Assembly: GCA_905182995.1 (NCBI GenBank)
Contig: CAJJDP010000143.1
Location: 18,372 to 82,371 of the forward strand
Origin: Paramecium octaurelia
Taxonomy: Eukaryota > Ciliophora > Oligohymenophorea > Peniculida > Parameciidae
Length of the DNA: 64,000 nucleotides
Direction of reading: 5' to 3'
This document shows, in pieces, positions 38,565 to 49,766 of the stretch. The position numbers were made by a program, and so were the translations under genes. The notes beneath the pieces are model-generated. The model was not told the DNA's origin. It ran no database searches and saw only the letters and a list, made by a program, of their open reading frames with translations. The stretch's first letter is position 1. Each line of letters starts with the position of its first letter.

Positions 38565-40270
38565 TCAGTTTAATAATTTCCGAAAGCTTCCTAGGCGTTG
38601 GACAATCTTTTGTGAATGCTCTATTAAATATATAATCATCTCAATTATATTTTACCTTGATTTGAAGCATACATTTTCTAATCGATGGATGGTTTGCTTT
38701 CACTTTCATATTCACTCTATTATTCATCTGGTTTGATAATTTGCAATTGTTAAAACACGTGAGGGTTCTACTCTCTCAACAGATTATATTGGATTGACGA
38801 TAAAGTATTCATGAACTAACTATCAATAATTATTTATTGTTGCTCCTATCTATTCTTGTATTTGACTAGTTCTTATTGCAATAATTTCAATTGTATCAAT
38901 TAATCAATACTGAATGATTCTAAAAGATTACTAGATATGTTCAATAATTGTGATAATTTCTAATCAGTTTTAAGTTAAGATCTCTTTCTTGAAGGAGACG
39001 AATTGCTCTTTTCCTATTTCTCTGATTCCTCCATCTCCAAAACCCTATTGAAATTATTTTCTAGAATGGTTGCCTGCAAAGTTGAATTTTATTTATTGTA
39101 ATTTTGATCCTGCAATTTCTAATATAGAATCTAAATGAGTTTAGACACCCTCTCAATATCTTGATGTTGTGGGTTCTTCAGAAGTTGCTTCCTTATATTA
39201 AAACATTCCTACAATCTACTGTAGGCATTTTGATATTCATTATATTAGATATGCAATTTCCCAAGGGTTTCTAAACAAACTGCTGCTTAAAGGGAATTCT
39301 ACCCAATTATCTATCTCCTTAGTTTTAAGGCTTTTTCTAAAAAATCGATTGCTTGATCCTTTTTATTTTACTATTTGTAGATTACGCCCATGTTATACCA
39401 ACAATCACTCACGCTCTCCACATTAGGATTGATATTCGAACGAATATTTAGGGCTCTTTTAAAACAGGCTAGGGCTTATGTGTAATGTTTGTGTTACAAG
39501 TAGAATGTCCCAACCAAAAAGTAAGCATTGCCTGTTGAATTGCTCTAGAATTATTATTATTTTGTTACATCTTCACCGTGACATTTCTCAATCACTAAAG
39601 TATATTCAACATAGGCCAACTCGCACTATCTTTGATCTCCAGTTTCATAGAACAATTATGCCATTACTTTTAATATATTTGAGACCTTCACTTAATCATT
39701 TTTTTATGATGTTTGTGTCAGGAGTTTAACCTGCTCAAATATTGAGATAAGTGTTTTTCTGGCTGTTTCCAATTCAAGTAATTTTATTTAAGCTATAATT
39801 CTATGGTCATTATATATACCTCTAACCAATAGCATTTGATCTGCAATTTTCTCATAGGTGTCTTCCTTACCACCAATCAACTCTAATTTTTATGCAAATT
39901 CAATTGTTTTCTTTATTTATTAGATTGCATCCTAATAATCCCTTTAGGAGAGCAATCTGATGGAAATCTATCTGTAACGATCATGATCCTCTATTAATAT
40001 GTCTCTTTCATTCATAATCAATTTCTTATCTGATTTAGGTTGAACTGCTTGTTAGATCTCAAATTTCTATGGCTTTGATGCAGGACTCTTGCTAATAGTA
40101 TCATCTATTTATTTATTATCTTAGTTTTTCATTGATTGACAAGACTATTGATGAACACTCCAATGTTGTCGTTGATGTTCAACAGAACAATAAAAGACTG
40201 ATTTACATTATGAACAGCCAAATGTTGTTTTAAGTGAACACACAGCACAAGTATTTGATTTATTTTACAT
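38565..40270 (-). CDS. MYND zinc-finger protein with TPR repeats
   Basis: ATG at 40270. Residues 8-45 form a MYND zinc finger: CAVCSLKTTFGC, then CKSVFYCSVEHQRQHW and HQQSC, with the CxxC/CxxC/CxxxH/HxxxC spacing of the family. After a polar linker come TPR-like helices (DYQDAIQQIKKTIEFAQ, QAQACFKRALNIRSNI, KKDQAIDFLEKALKLRR, YNEYQNAYSRLQECF), in the style of kinesin-light-chain repeats, and a coiled segment (ILENNFNRVLEMEDQ). MYND fingers bind Pro-rich partners. Introns include 38728-38758 (31 nt) and 38621-38655 (35 nt), plus at least one earlier. The 3' end is the weak point: with the 35-nt intron the stop is TGA at 38567-38565. Another frame stays open to 38425, where its TGA would overlap the next ATG. 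I prefer the former. Confidence 0.75.
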
Positions 40271-40628
40271 ATAAAAAATAATTTAAGGAATTTGTTATTC
40301 ACACTGACAGTCCAACTATAACACTTGAAATATAGGATTTATTTAAGAACTAATTTCTTAATCTTACCACAAACATAAAAATTCATACGAATAAGATGTA
40401 TATAAAGAACCCTCCATTTTCTAATCTGAATGTTCTTTTACTTTTACTTTGTCTTTCTGAACTCTGTTAATAGGTTTTGGCTGAGGAATAATCAATTCTT
40501 ATCGTATTGGCAAGCTGAGATTTAAGATATAGATAAATAGCATTGATTAACGTTTTCTTCTCCACTCATTATCTGATATCATTCAAGATTTCATTGATTC
40601 ACTTTATTAATATAAAATCAATATCAAA
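40271..40628. promoter_or_regulatory. Divergent intergenic region
   Basis: 358 bp between the ATG of the MYND gene (minus) and the ATG of the small MGGC protein gene (plus). No coding frame of its own. It must carry both promoters; no specific site is identifiable. Confidence 0.4.
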
Positions 40629-41292
40629 ATGGGAGGGTGTCTATTTAGAAAGAACAGCAATAACAAATAGTAAGAAAATGTCCAGGTTTATTATCAACTT
40701 TCTCAAGGTTCTGAAGCATCTAATTTAATGGATGAAATGGAAGATGTGAGAGAAGTGGAGAATATCAAAAATTGGGAGATATTGCAAATTACTTAGATTG
40801 ATAATAAATGTATTATACTGAAGAAGCCAAGCATATGCTCTTTTAATTATAAGGTAGTTGAGATAGGAGGGGATGGAAATGCAATGTATTTAGAAATTCA
40901 CAAATAATTATAGTATTCTTTAATTTAATTAAGGCAATCTTCTAATTATTTTGTTGGAGCAGTGACAGTCAATAGCATCTGTTATTTGGTGTTCCGAATA
41001 ATGCAAGGTTTAGCAGCCTAAGTTTCGGTCCAGGAAATGTAATGTATTTAAATATTATTTTCCAGGTTTGGACATAGAAGAAAATATAGAAAACACCATT
41101 AAAAGTAGATACGATGAGAAATTCATTTGCGTTGGAGCTATCTATTTAAATGAATTGGTCATCCTAGTGTTTAGACAATTCCTACTCAAAATTTAATGCC
41201 CTATTATATAATAATATTAGACTTTTGATTAAAATACAACATGCATTTTTACATATGATAGTGTGTTGTATCAATTGAAAAAATAAATATGA
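40629..41292 (+). CDS. Small protein with N-myristoylation-type start, function unknown
   Basis: ATG at 40629, TGA at 41290-41292, intron 41044-41065 (22 nt); 213 residues after splicing. It begins MGGCLFRK: Gly2 with Cys4 is a typical myristoylation plus palmitoylation start, so membrane attachment is likely. The rest is a compact alpha/beta domain with KNWEILQITQIDNK, VVEIGGDGNAMYLEIHKQ, SNYFVGAVTVNSICYLVFRI and DEKFICVGAIYLNELVILVF. I do not recognise the fold. The divergent neighbour is the MYND/TPR gene. Confidence 0.65.
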
Positions 41293-41528
41293 ATTTAACT
41301 ATAATTATTAACATCTCTAATTCACAGGATTGCTGTCTAAGATCCTTTTGTTTGTTCATATTTGCTCACAAAAAGTATTAATTACAGTTACAACTGTTAC
41401 ATTCAAAATAAATTGTTTATTAATGGCGAGATTTGTAATTATCTATCATATGATAATGGTGTAACTATTTATATTATAAATCGAACTAGATAATGAGATA
41501 TCAATATATCATAATAAAAAATTGATAA
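41293..41528. other. Convergent intergenic spacer
   Basis: 236 bp between the stops of the MGGC-protein gene and the VPS9 gene. AT-rich, no coding frame or RNA gene seen. Confidence 0.5.
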
Positions 41529-42629
41529 TCATTATTCTATACTAGCTTACAAACTTGTTATAAAGAACCCTAAGTTACTCGAAAGAACATTTTGGGTTAA
41601 TAAATTCTATAATATAAAAATATGAACATGAATATCGTAGATTTAAGATTTGATGATAACATATCTTAAGACTGGTAGCATATCATCAGTAGCTATTAGT
41701 AGACTTTTGCCTCTGCCTTTTGACATGCATAATGTAATCACTTAAGACATTTTCAATATAACTTTGACTTTACTAGCAGGTCCTGATTTTTGTTATACTT
41801 TTTAAAGTATTCTGATTGCTTGTAAATATGGCTGATGCTCATCTAGAAATTAAAACTCTCTTGAGATTCCCATTTCACGTGTTGATTGATTCTAATTTTC
41901 AATCATCATCCTCTTTGTGATATAACATTTATCTTACAATTCCTCTGAGATTTTGTTAAATATTTTATCATACAATTCCCTATCTTAAAGTAGACAATTT
42001 GTAATGAAATTAATTAAAGTGTCTTTATTGATTAAACCAGAATATCGAGGCAATTCCTACTTGAAGTTCAATATTTTATAATATGAGACAACACTTTAAT
42101 AAAGAAAATCAACAAAGGCCTTGAAGGAATCCAAGTAAGTTTCATCTATCTAATAGGATTATTTGAAAAACCTAATGAGATGGCCAATCTCATTTGTTTT
42201 GATTTGGTACTTAATTATGTCTGTGAAATGTGCAAAATAGTCCATGCTCCTTATGTTTACCTCACTCACCTGACATGCCTTTTCGTGATATACGTAGGAT
42301 TGAGTATCCGATAAGAGACTGCCAGAAAAGGAGACATCATTCTAATCAAGTTGCTACTCTGATAGTCCACTTCTTCTGATGAATTTTTTCATGTTCTTCT
42401 AACTAATAGTTGCATGTTCTGATTCTGAGTATTCAATTTTATTATTCAAGAACAATGCATTCATTAAATAGATGTCTCTAAGCTGAATCTCTCTAACTGC
42501 TTCAATATTTCTAATTTAAAATTATATCAGCTATGACCAAAGAAATAAAGAATAATTCCGACATAACTCACTTATTTCATGTTTCCATTCCCAAGCCTCT
42601 TCACTTTCTGATAAACATACATTCCCCAT
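41529..42629 (-). CDS. VPS9-domain protein (likely Rab5-type GEF)
   Basis: ATG at 42629, TGA at 41531-41529, intron 41607-41627 (21 nt, GTT start); 359 residues. The start MGNVCLSESE has Gly2 and Cys5 and suggests myristoylation. The C-terminal half carries the VPS9 fold: ELYDKIFNKISEEL, FQFLDEHQPYLQAIRILQKV, a helix before SLLIATDDMLPVLRYVIIKS, and the closing segment QNVLSSNLGFFITSLQA. The DDxLPVL-x-Y core is the GTPase-contacting signature of VPS9 proteins, which activate Rab5-like GTPases in endocytosis. The N-terminal half (RRSGLSEQQLDQNDVSFS) has no recognised domain. The divergent neighbour is the phosphatase at 42986. Confidence 0.8.
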
Positions 42630-42985
42630 TTTATTGTATTTATTAATGAATAAAATTCTATATTCAGTCTGAAATTCAAAATTAATATTAAAGTAGTTTA
42701 TAATCCATTTGTGATCAATTTAAGTAGTCCTATCTCTTGCAGTCATCAATCTCTTATGTATTACAATTCTTTCTCTTTTATTGAGTAAGTGAATACATAC
42801 TCAGTAGTTCAAAATCAACGACACTTTAATATACAAGAAATCTTTATTTCAAAGAAATCCAAAATTCACAACAGGTCTGAATTTTAATAATTTCAAATTA
42901 AAAAAAGCTAAGCAATTCTGTAATAGTGTTTCTGAAATCTCAAGAGAATATTATTATATAATATTTCAATTAAAAATCCTTATAA
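42630..42985. promoter_or_regulatory. Divergent intergenic region
   Basis: 356 bp between the VPS9 gene and the phosphatase gene, transcribed away from each other. No coding frame; expected to hold both promoters. No defined motif recognised. Confidence 0.4.
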
Positions 42986-43769
42986 ATGTCCCAAACTTTA
43001 GATGCTTTCTCTAGAAGCATAGTGTTAACAACCATACCTTTAGAAGATTTGAAGTTCGTTTATTCAGTACCATAAATAGTTGATCCTGATCCAATCACAT
43101 GCATCGTTGAGCCTAGTATAATTTGGTTAAGATATTTTAATAGCCCATGAGGAGGGAGGAATATATGTAGGAGGTTATGAAGGAGCAAAGGATGTTGACA
43201 TGCTTAAGAGATTAAAGATTAGGGCTGTATTAACGGCAAGTCAGGAGACAGCAGTTCAATATAGTGATTTGGTGGTTTAATTCCATCATGTAGTAGAAGC
43301 ACATGATAAGGATGATTATAATATATTGCAATTTGCAGATTAGACATTTGATTTTATTGAGCGACATAGGAAGCACACCAACATCCTGGTTCATTGTTTT
43401 CTGGGAATCAGCAGATCTCCTACAATAGTGGTAGCTTATTTGATGAAGAAATACAATTTGAATATGGAGAAGGCATTGTGGAAATTGAAATCCAAAAGAA
43501 GACAGGTAAATCCAAATACAGGATTCTTGAAATAACTACTAAACTATGAGAAATTACTGTAATAATAACAGTAATAATAACAATAATAATAACAATAACA
43601 ACAATATTAGTAATCACAAGCTAAACCCAAAAGCATCTTTAAGATGGTTAGATAACAGGCTATTCCTCAGACTTAGATGCTTCCTCAGAGTCGCATATTG
43701 CCTATGGACAGCAGATTAATAGTGCAGAAATAGCCATCGTAGTTTATGCAGCCTACTTATTATAAATGA
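42986..43769 (+). CDS. Dual-specificity protein phosphatase with polyglutamine tail
   Basis: ATG at 42986, TGA at 43767-43769, intron 43116-43143 (28 nt); 251 residues. The core begins GGIYVGGYEGAKD, runs through KRLKIRAVLTASQE and FHHVVEAHDKDDYN, and has the active site HCFLGISRSPTIVVAYLM, a full HC-x5-R-S loop with the general-acid Asp upstream in AHDKDD. After VNPNTGFLKQLLNYE comes an uninterrupted run of 15 Gln encoded by TAA and occasional CAG/CAA codons, then a Pro/Met/Gln-rich end. DUSPs remove phosphate from Tyr and Ser/Thr, often on MAP kinases; the target here is unknown. The stop lies 27 bp from the convergent stop of the surface antigen. Confidence 0.9.
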
Positions 43770-43796
43770 TAAATATATTTATATTAATATGGATAA

Positions 43797-46700
43797 TCAA
43801 ATTACAAATCCAAGAAGAATTACAATTGATAAGATGACTGCTGAACTATCTTCAGTTGTATTTGATTGGTTCGATTGTGTAGAATTGTTGGTTTGAACTA
43901 CATTGCAAATAGTGCATTTATTTGTAGTCGGATTCCAGGTGTATTAATATAAGGTAGCCAGTGGACAATCATTCTAATTCAAACTAGTGGGATCAGTCGA
44001 AACACACTTTCCTTATGCACTGAATTAACACACAGTATAAGTTTTAAGTGACCAATCATAGAACCCTGTACAAGTGGTACTAGTTTGTATCTCACAAGTT
44101 TTAGGAGCACAAATATGTTCTGTTGAGTTGGCAACTGTAATAGATTACCAATAGCATCTATCTGACAATTTCTTGCATGCCTTTTCATAAACAGTCGCAA
44201 TGGTGCAAGTAGTCACCTCGACACATTTACCTTTGTTATTAGTGGTAGTAACAATCCATGCACAAACACTAGTTGGACTACCATAATCACAAGCTGTTTG
44301 AGTTTTGTATGAAGTGCAATCCTTAAGGGAAACACAAGTTGATCCATCTTGAATGCAAGTGGATGAATAGAGTGAACATAAGGTGACTGGATAATCCTCA
44401 CATTTCATGGCTGAACATGCATTACTGTCCCAAATGCATTTTCCATCTGTTCCTGTGGCAACTGTGCATGAATCATTTGTAGTATAACTGCTACATGTAC
44501 CTTACACAGCGCAATTCTTTCCATTATAAGTACATGTACTCAATTAACCATTGCAATCACTATGACTAGATCCAACAATATCAGCACAACCTTAAGCAAC
44601 ACATTTATCAGTTGACCATTTGCACTTACCTGTTGCTGTAACAGCTCCGGCTGAATTTAATGACTTTCCTGCTTTATCAATGAAACAGGCAGATTCAACA
44701 GTATATTTTGCACAGTTATCCAATTTAATACAACCATTGACACCATCACTTGTACATTCACCAAGAGAATAGTTATAGCAATCATTGTGATTTAGATATA
44801 GAGCATTTGCACAATCAGTGAAATCGATACATTAATATGGAGCAGATGCTTTCACAGTTGTCGGTGTCCAAATACATTTTCCAATTGAATTATTAGTTGT
44901 ACCAACAAAACAAGCAATTTTAGGTGTTTTAGAACACTTAGTAATGGCAACACAATTCATTCCATTGGTGGTACATTAAGGATGGATAGAGTTGCATTGG
45001 ACATGGGTAGAATAAATGAGATCTGAGCATTTTGTGTATTTAAGACATTTGTCTTCACTCCATCTACATGGTCCATCAGTTCCCTTTAAGCATGCTTATT
45101 GGATTGAAGTATTCGAACATGTTTTCATCATTGTACATTGAAATCCATCTGTTGTGCAGTCAGCTTAAGCTGTATTACACGTCTGATGATCATAACCCAA
45201 TAAGTCTGTACATGATCTCAATTAGCAAGTTCCATTTTGCCATGAGCATTTCTATCCATCATATTAGGATATGCATGCTGCTTCTACTTGTGCATCCTTA
45301 CATTTACCTTTTGTAACACAACCTCCTCCCTTTTTAGTGGTGCAATTGCCTTATGAATAGTATTCAATGCATCCTTTTTCTGATTGAATAGTCGCATCGG
45401 CAGTATCACAACTTTTATCATAGCAAATTCCATTAACCCAAGCGCATTCCTTCTGACTTGCATTGATCTTACAGGCTTCTTCGACATAAGCATCTTGGCA
45501 TCTCTTGATTTCAATACAACCATTTCCATTCGTGGTGCAAGTGGAAAGAAAGGCTTGACAATCAGAGTGAGTCTTATAGGTGGTTGGGGCTAAATCGCAA
45601 CCGATATTTTGACATTAGTTAACAAGTATACAACTTCCATTGAGACCTTTTACACAAGAAGCTGCATATTTATATTGATCACAGGGTATATAATTTATGC
45701 ATCCTTGGCCATTAGTTGTACAATTTCCATACTCTTGACACTGTTCATGAGTTGAATAGGATTTGGGTGCATGTTGACATTCTCGATTATAACAAGATCC
45801 ATTCAACCAAATACATTTAGATTTATCTCTTTGTGCAGTGCAAGAGGATTCCATAGTATAGGATGAGCAGGTCTCATAAACGTCAACGCATTATCCTGTT
45901 CCTGAGATCAGAATCCATTGGCAACCAGAACCACTTGTTGTTTATACACAATGCTTTATGACAGTGTATGCTGAACATTTATCAAGTAGTGTTTAACAAC
46001 CAGTTCCACTTGCTTTGACAGTGCAAGTAGGCAGGAAATCTTAACACATAGTGTGATTTATTAGAGTAGTCGGAGCATTAGTACAAGCTCTGTCTTCACA
46101 CTTTAATTTAACTGAATTCCATTGGCATAATTTACTATCGTTTATTTTAATGCATTATTTATCTACTAAAATATCAGTGCATTTCGATGCTCTAATAACA
46201 CAGCCAGTTCCATCTGCTTACACAGTACATGTTGAAAGATAGGCTCTGCATTAGTCATCAGTAATATAAGTATCTGGAGCATTGGAACATGTTCTATTTA
46301 CACAGCCAGTATTCCATCCACACTTAGTACCATTAGATAACACTTAACATTGATTCTATGTTTAGACTAAATCGCATGTGGTCTACTCAGTGATGCAACC
46401 TTAATTGGTTAATCCAAGAGTACAAGTCTTGAGCCAACTTCTACAGCCTTCTTCTGTTATAATAGTGGTGGGAGCATCAGTGCAAACTCTATCCTGGCAG
46501 GCTGAAGATGAGGCACTCCAACTGCACTTGTTTTCACTAGCATCTTTGCTTGCTGCATTGATAGTTACTTTGGGACAATGATCTTGATCCAGAGACGCAC
46601 AGGAAGTTGGTTATGTAATGCAACCATTGGCCTTAGCGACAGTACAATCAGATCTGTAGGCTTTACAGAGAGCATCACTTGTGTATAAACTAGTGCTTGC

Positions 46701-49688
46701 ATCAGTACAGAGTGCTACTCTGCAACTGGCAGGATTGGCATTGGCATTCCAGAAGCAAGTAACAGATTTGACAGATTGTTTATAGCATTACAGTTTCATC
46801 ATTAACGAACAATCACTAGGTTCATCTACACATCCAGATTCATCAGATTTAACTGTGCAATTTGGTAGCCAAGTTCTGCAATCAGCATCAGTCTGATACT
46901 TAGTAGGAGCATCAGCACAAATTCTAGCATGACATTATTAGGTTTCATCTGCGATAGTACTATCAAATGAACAGTATGTTCCATTAACTAACTTGACATT
47001 GCTGCATTGTTTTTGATTCAGACCATTGCAAGATGCAGGTTTATCAATACATCCCAGATCAGGATCACCTAAAGTGCAGGTTGATAAGTATTTCTCACAG
47101 TTATCTGCTGTGTCTTTTAGAGGACTGAATTTACACGCTCTATCTTTACAAACAGGGATTTGAGTATCAGAATCGGGAGTAGGATTTGTATCCCAACTAC
47201 ATAAACGATTTCCACTCAAGACGATTCCCTCACATTATTGGGTTTCTTTAATGTCTGAACAAGCACTTAAGAGATCAACACAACCATTTCCACTTTCAGC
47301 AAGAGTACATTAATTACTTAGGTTCTAGCATTTGACATGGGTCATTAATGAGGAGGTTTCATCAGTACATTTGAAGTCTCTACAGAAGTAGTTGTCAGTT
47401 GACACGTCATAATAACACCTGGCTCCATTTACTAAGACTGTTTCTCCACATTACACTTAACTATTAACATCAGTACAGGATGTAAATTTGGCAACACATC
47501 CAGTCTAATCAGCATTCAATGTACATGTATTTAAATATGAACTGCATGACACATGAGTGTATATCTATCCTGAAGCCAATATGGGTGCATTCGAACAAGT
47601 TCTACTTTCACAACCATTCCAACCACACAATACAATATTGCTTGGATTGGACACTAAACTCTAACATACCTCTTTTGTCTTGTATCCTTTACATGTGGTT
47701 GGTTCATCTGCACATCCATTGCCAGTAGAACTGAGTGTGCAAGTGGCTAAGTAATTTCTACATTCAGTTTCTGTCTTTAGGGTTGAATCAGCATCTGAAC
47801 ATTAACGATCTCTGCATAGTTCTTGGTCCTTATCCCAACTACAAGTTGATTTCATATCTGACAGTATTACTCCAAAACAATGTTCTCTATTGACAATCAA
47901 TGAACAACCCAATGGTTTAGCCATACATATACTTGGATTGTCAGCAACTGTACAGGATGGATCAAAGGTACTACAAGTATCATTTGTTTATGCTCCTGGT
48001 GTAATGTCTGAACAATTCAAGATTCTACATGCCTTATTATTTTCATCATCATCATTCCAACTACATTTTGTTACATTATCTGTTAATCTAGTACATTACT
48101 ATTCATTCAATTTATCACACGAGGAGGGTCTCTCAATACATCCTTTGAGTTCCTCATTGACTGTGCATTCATTGAGAAAAGATCTACATTCTGCATCTGT
48201 TTTATATGTAGTTGGAGCATTAGCACAACTTCTTAATTAACATTGCAATCCATAATAACATTATTTGTTTTAGTAATCTAATGAACAACGATCCTTTGTA
48301 TCGATATTTTTGCATTCTTGTAAAATGCATCCTTTGTAACTAGATTTGACCATACAAGTTGGAGAAAATCTCTTGCACTCTTATTCGTTTGTTAAGTCTT
48401 CAGAAGCATTAGCGCAAACTCTCTCTATGCAAGCCTCATTCTAGAATATACATAACTTGCCATCCAATTAGGATATACATTGGTCCTCTTTAGTGTACAA
48501 TGAACAGGTGGCCTTTTTGGTCTCACAACCAGTTAAGTCGATTTGAACAGTACAAGAAGGTAAAAATGATGAACACATCTCATGATTAACATTAGTTGAT
48601 GGAGCATTGGCACATGATTTTAATAGACATTTTGTGTCATACCAAAAGCAATCATCTCCTGCTAAGGTCTTTGTACATTGATTAGAAGTGGTATATTTTG
48701 TGCAATCAGTCAATTTAGTCTAACAACCTACTCCTCCAGTTTTAAGGGTGCACGTACTCAACCACGACTAACACATATCATGAGTAGTGTAATCATCGGT
48801 GGCATTATCACAATTCTTGTCTTCACATTTAGAATTGTTTTTATTCCAATAGCAATTTTGACCAGCACTATTGATTACACAATTATTTTGGATCTTTGCT
48901 GTTGAACATGTAACTGGTCTGTCTTGACATCCATTTAAAGTGTCATTTACGGTACATGTGGGTAAATAGGTAGTGCATAATTCATGAGTAATATTGGTTA
49001 TAGGGGCATTTACACAAGTTTTCTCTTTGCATTGATTTGCATCCCAAATACAATTCTTTTTTTAATCTAAACTTGTGACACAGGCACCTTCCAATTTTTG
49101 GTTTTCGCATTTCTCTCCACTTGCTTCACATCCACCTCCTTCTTTCATTGTACAACTACTAATCTGAGCTCTACACAATAAATCGGAATTCAAAGTAATT
49201 GGCAATAGGTCACAAGTTGTTGGCAATTGACATACACTTTTTTCAGTACTCCAATAACAAAACTTCCCGTTTTCATCCTTCACGCAACTCACCTGATTTG
49301 TGTAACTACTGCACTTATCTAATTCGATACACTATTCTCCATCAGTTGTACAATTGATTGAGATGTTTTAGCAAGTTTCATTGGTTGTGTATTAGTAGGC
49401 ACTGCATCCCGAAAAAGAAACACACTTCTCTGAGACATTAGCACAACCAGGTGTACTCTTACAGACATCTATCCCTATCGAATCGCAATAATTGGTAGTG
49501 TTTATTGTTAAAACAGAGCATTTTTTGTTGTTCCAATAGCATTTACGTTCTCTGCATTCTTTCTCAGTTAGAAGTTATGTGCATGAACAAGCAGCATTCG
49601 AAACACTTAGAGAGTTCGAGGCTGCAGATGTATTTTAAAGTAGAGTTAACCAATAAATCAAGATCAGAGCTTGTCCGAGTCTCTTCAT
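43797..49688 (-). CDS. Paramecium surface (immobilization) antigen, GPI-anchored
   Basis: One open frame of 1,963 codons, ATG at 49688, TGA at 43799-43797, no introns. The start MKRLGQALILIYWLTLL is a signal peptide. The whole body consists of degenerate units of roughly 70-80 residues with regularly placed Cys and a CxW/CYW motif, for example CSSYTNQVSCVKDENGKFCY, GCETKKATCSLYTKEDQC, CAWIVTTTNNKGKC. These are the Paramecium surface-antigen repeats. The last unit has the family's typical ending (TWNPTTNKCTICN), then a Ser/Thr/Asn spacer and a hydrophobic GPI-attachment tail (SAVILSIVILLGFVI). Such proteins form the dense surface coat, and one serotype gene is usually expressed at a time. I saw no long near-identical central repeats, as found in some antigens. 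COG4 starts 78 bp away on the other strand. Confidence 0.95.
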
Positions 49689-49766
49689 TGTTATTTTAAA
49701 TTATGAAATATGCAAATGATTGAATTGTGTGATACATTAATATACACTATATATATATATATTATA
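49689..49766. promoter_or_regulatory. Short divergent promoter region between surface antigen and COG4
   Basis: Only 78 bp separate the two ATGs. It contains a run of alternating TA (about 49746-49763). Both genes must be transcribed from here or from within each other's 5' ends. No defined motif. Confidence 0.5.

Noticed and set aside
47890-48240. 116-codon plus-strand frame inside the surface antigen
   Set aside because: Antisense shadow of the antigen, which is open over 1,963 codons on the other strand.
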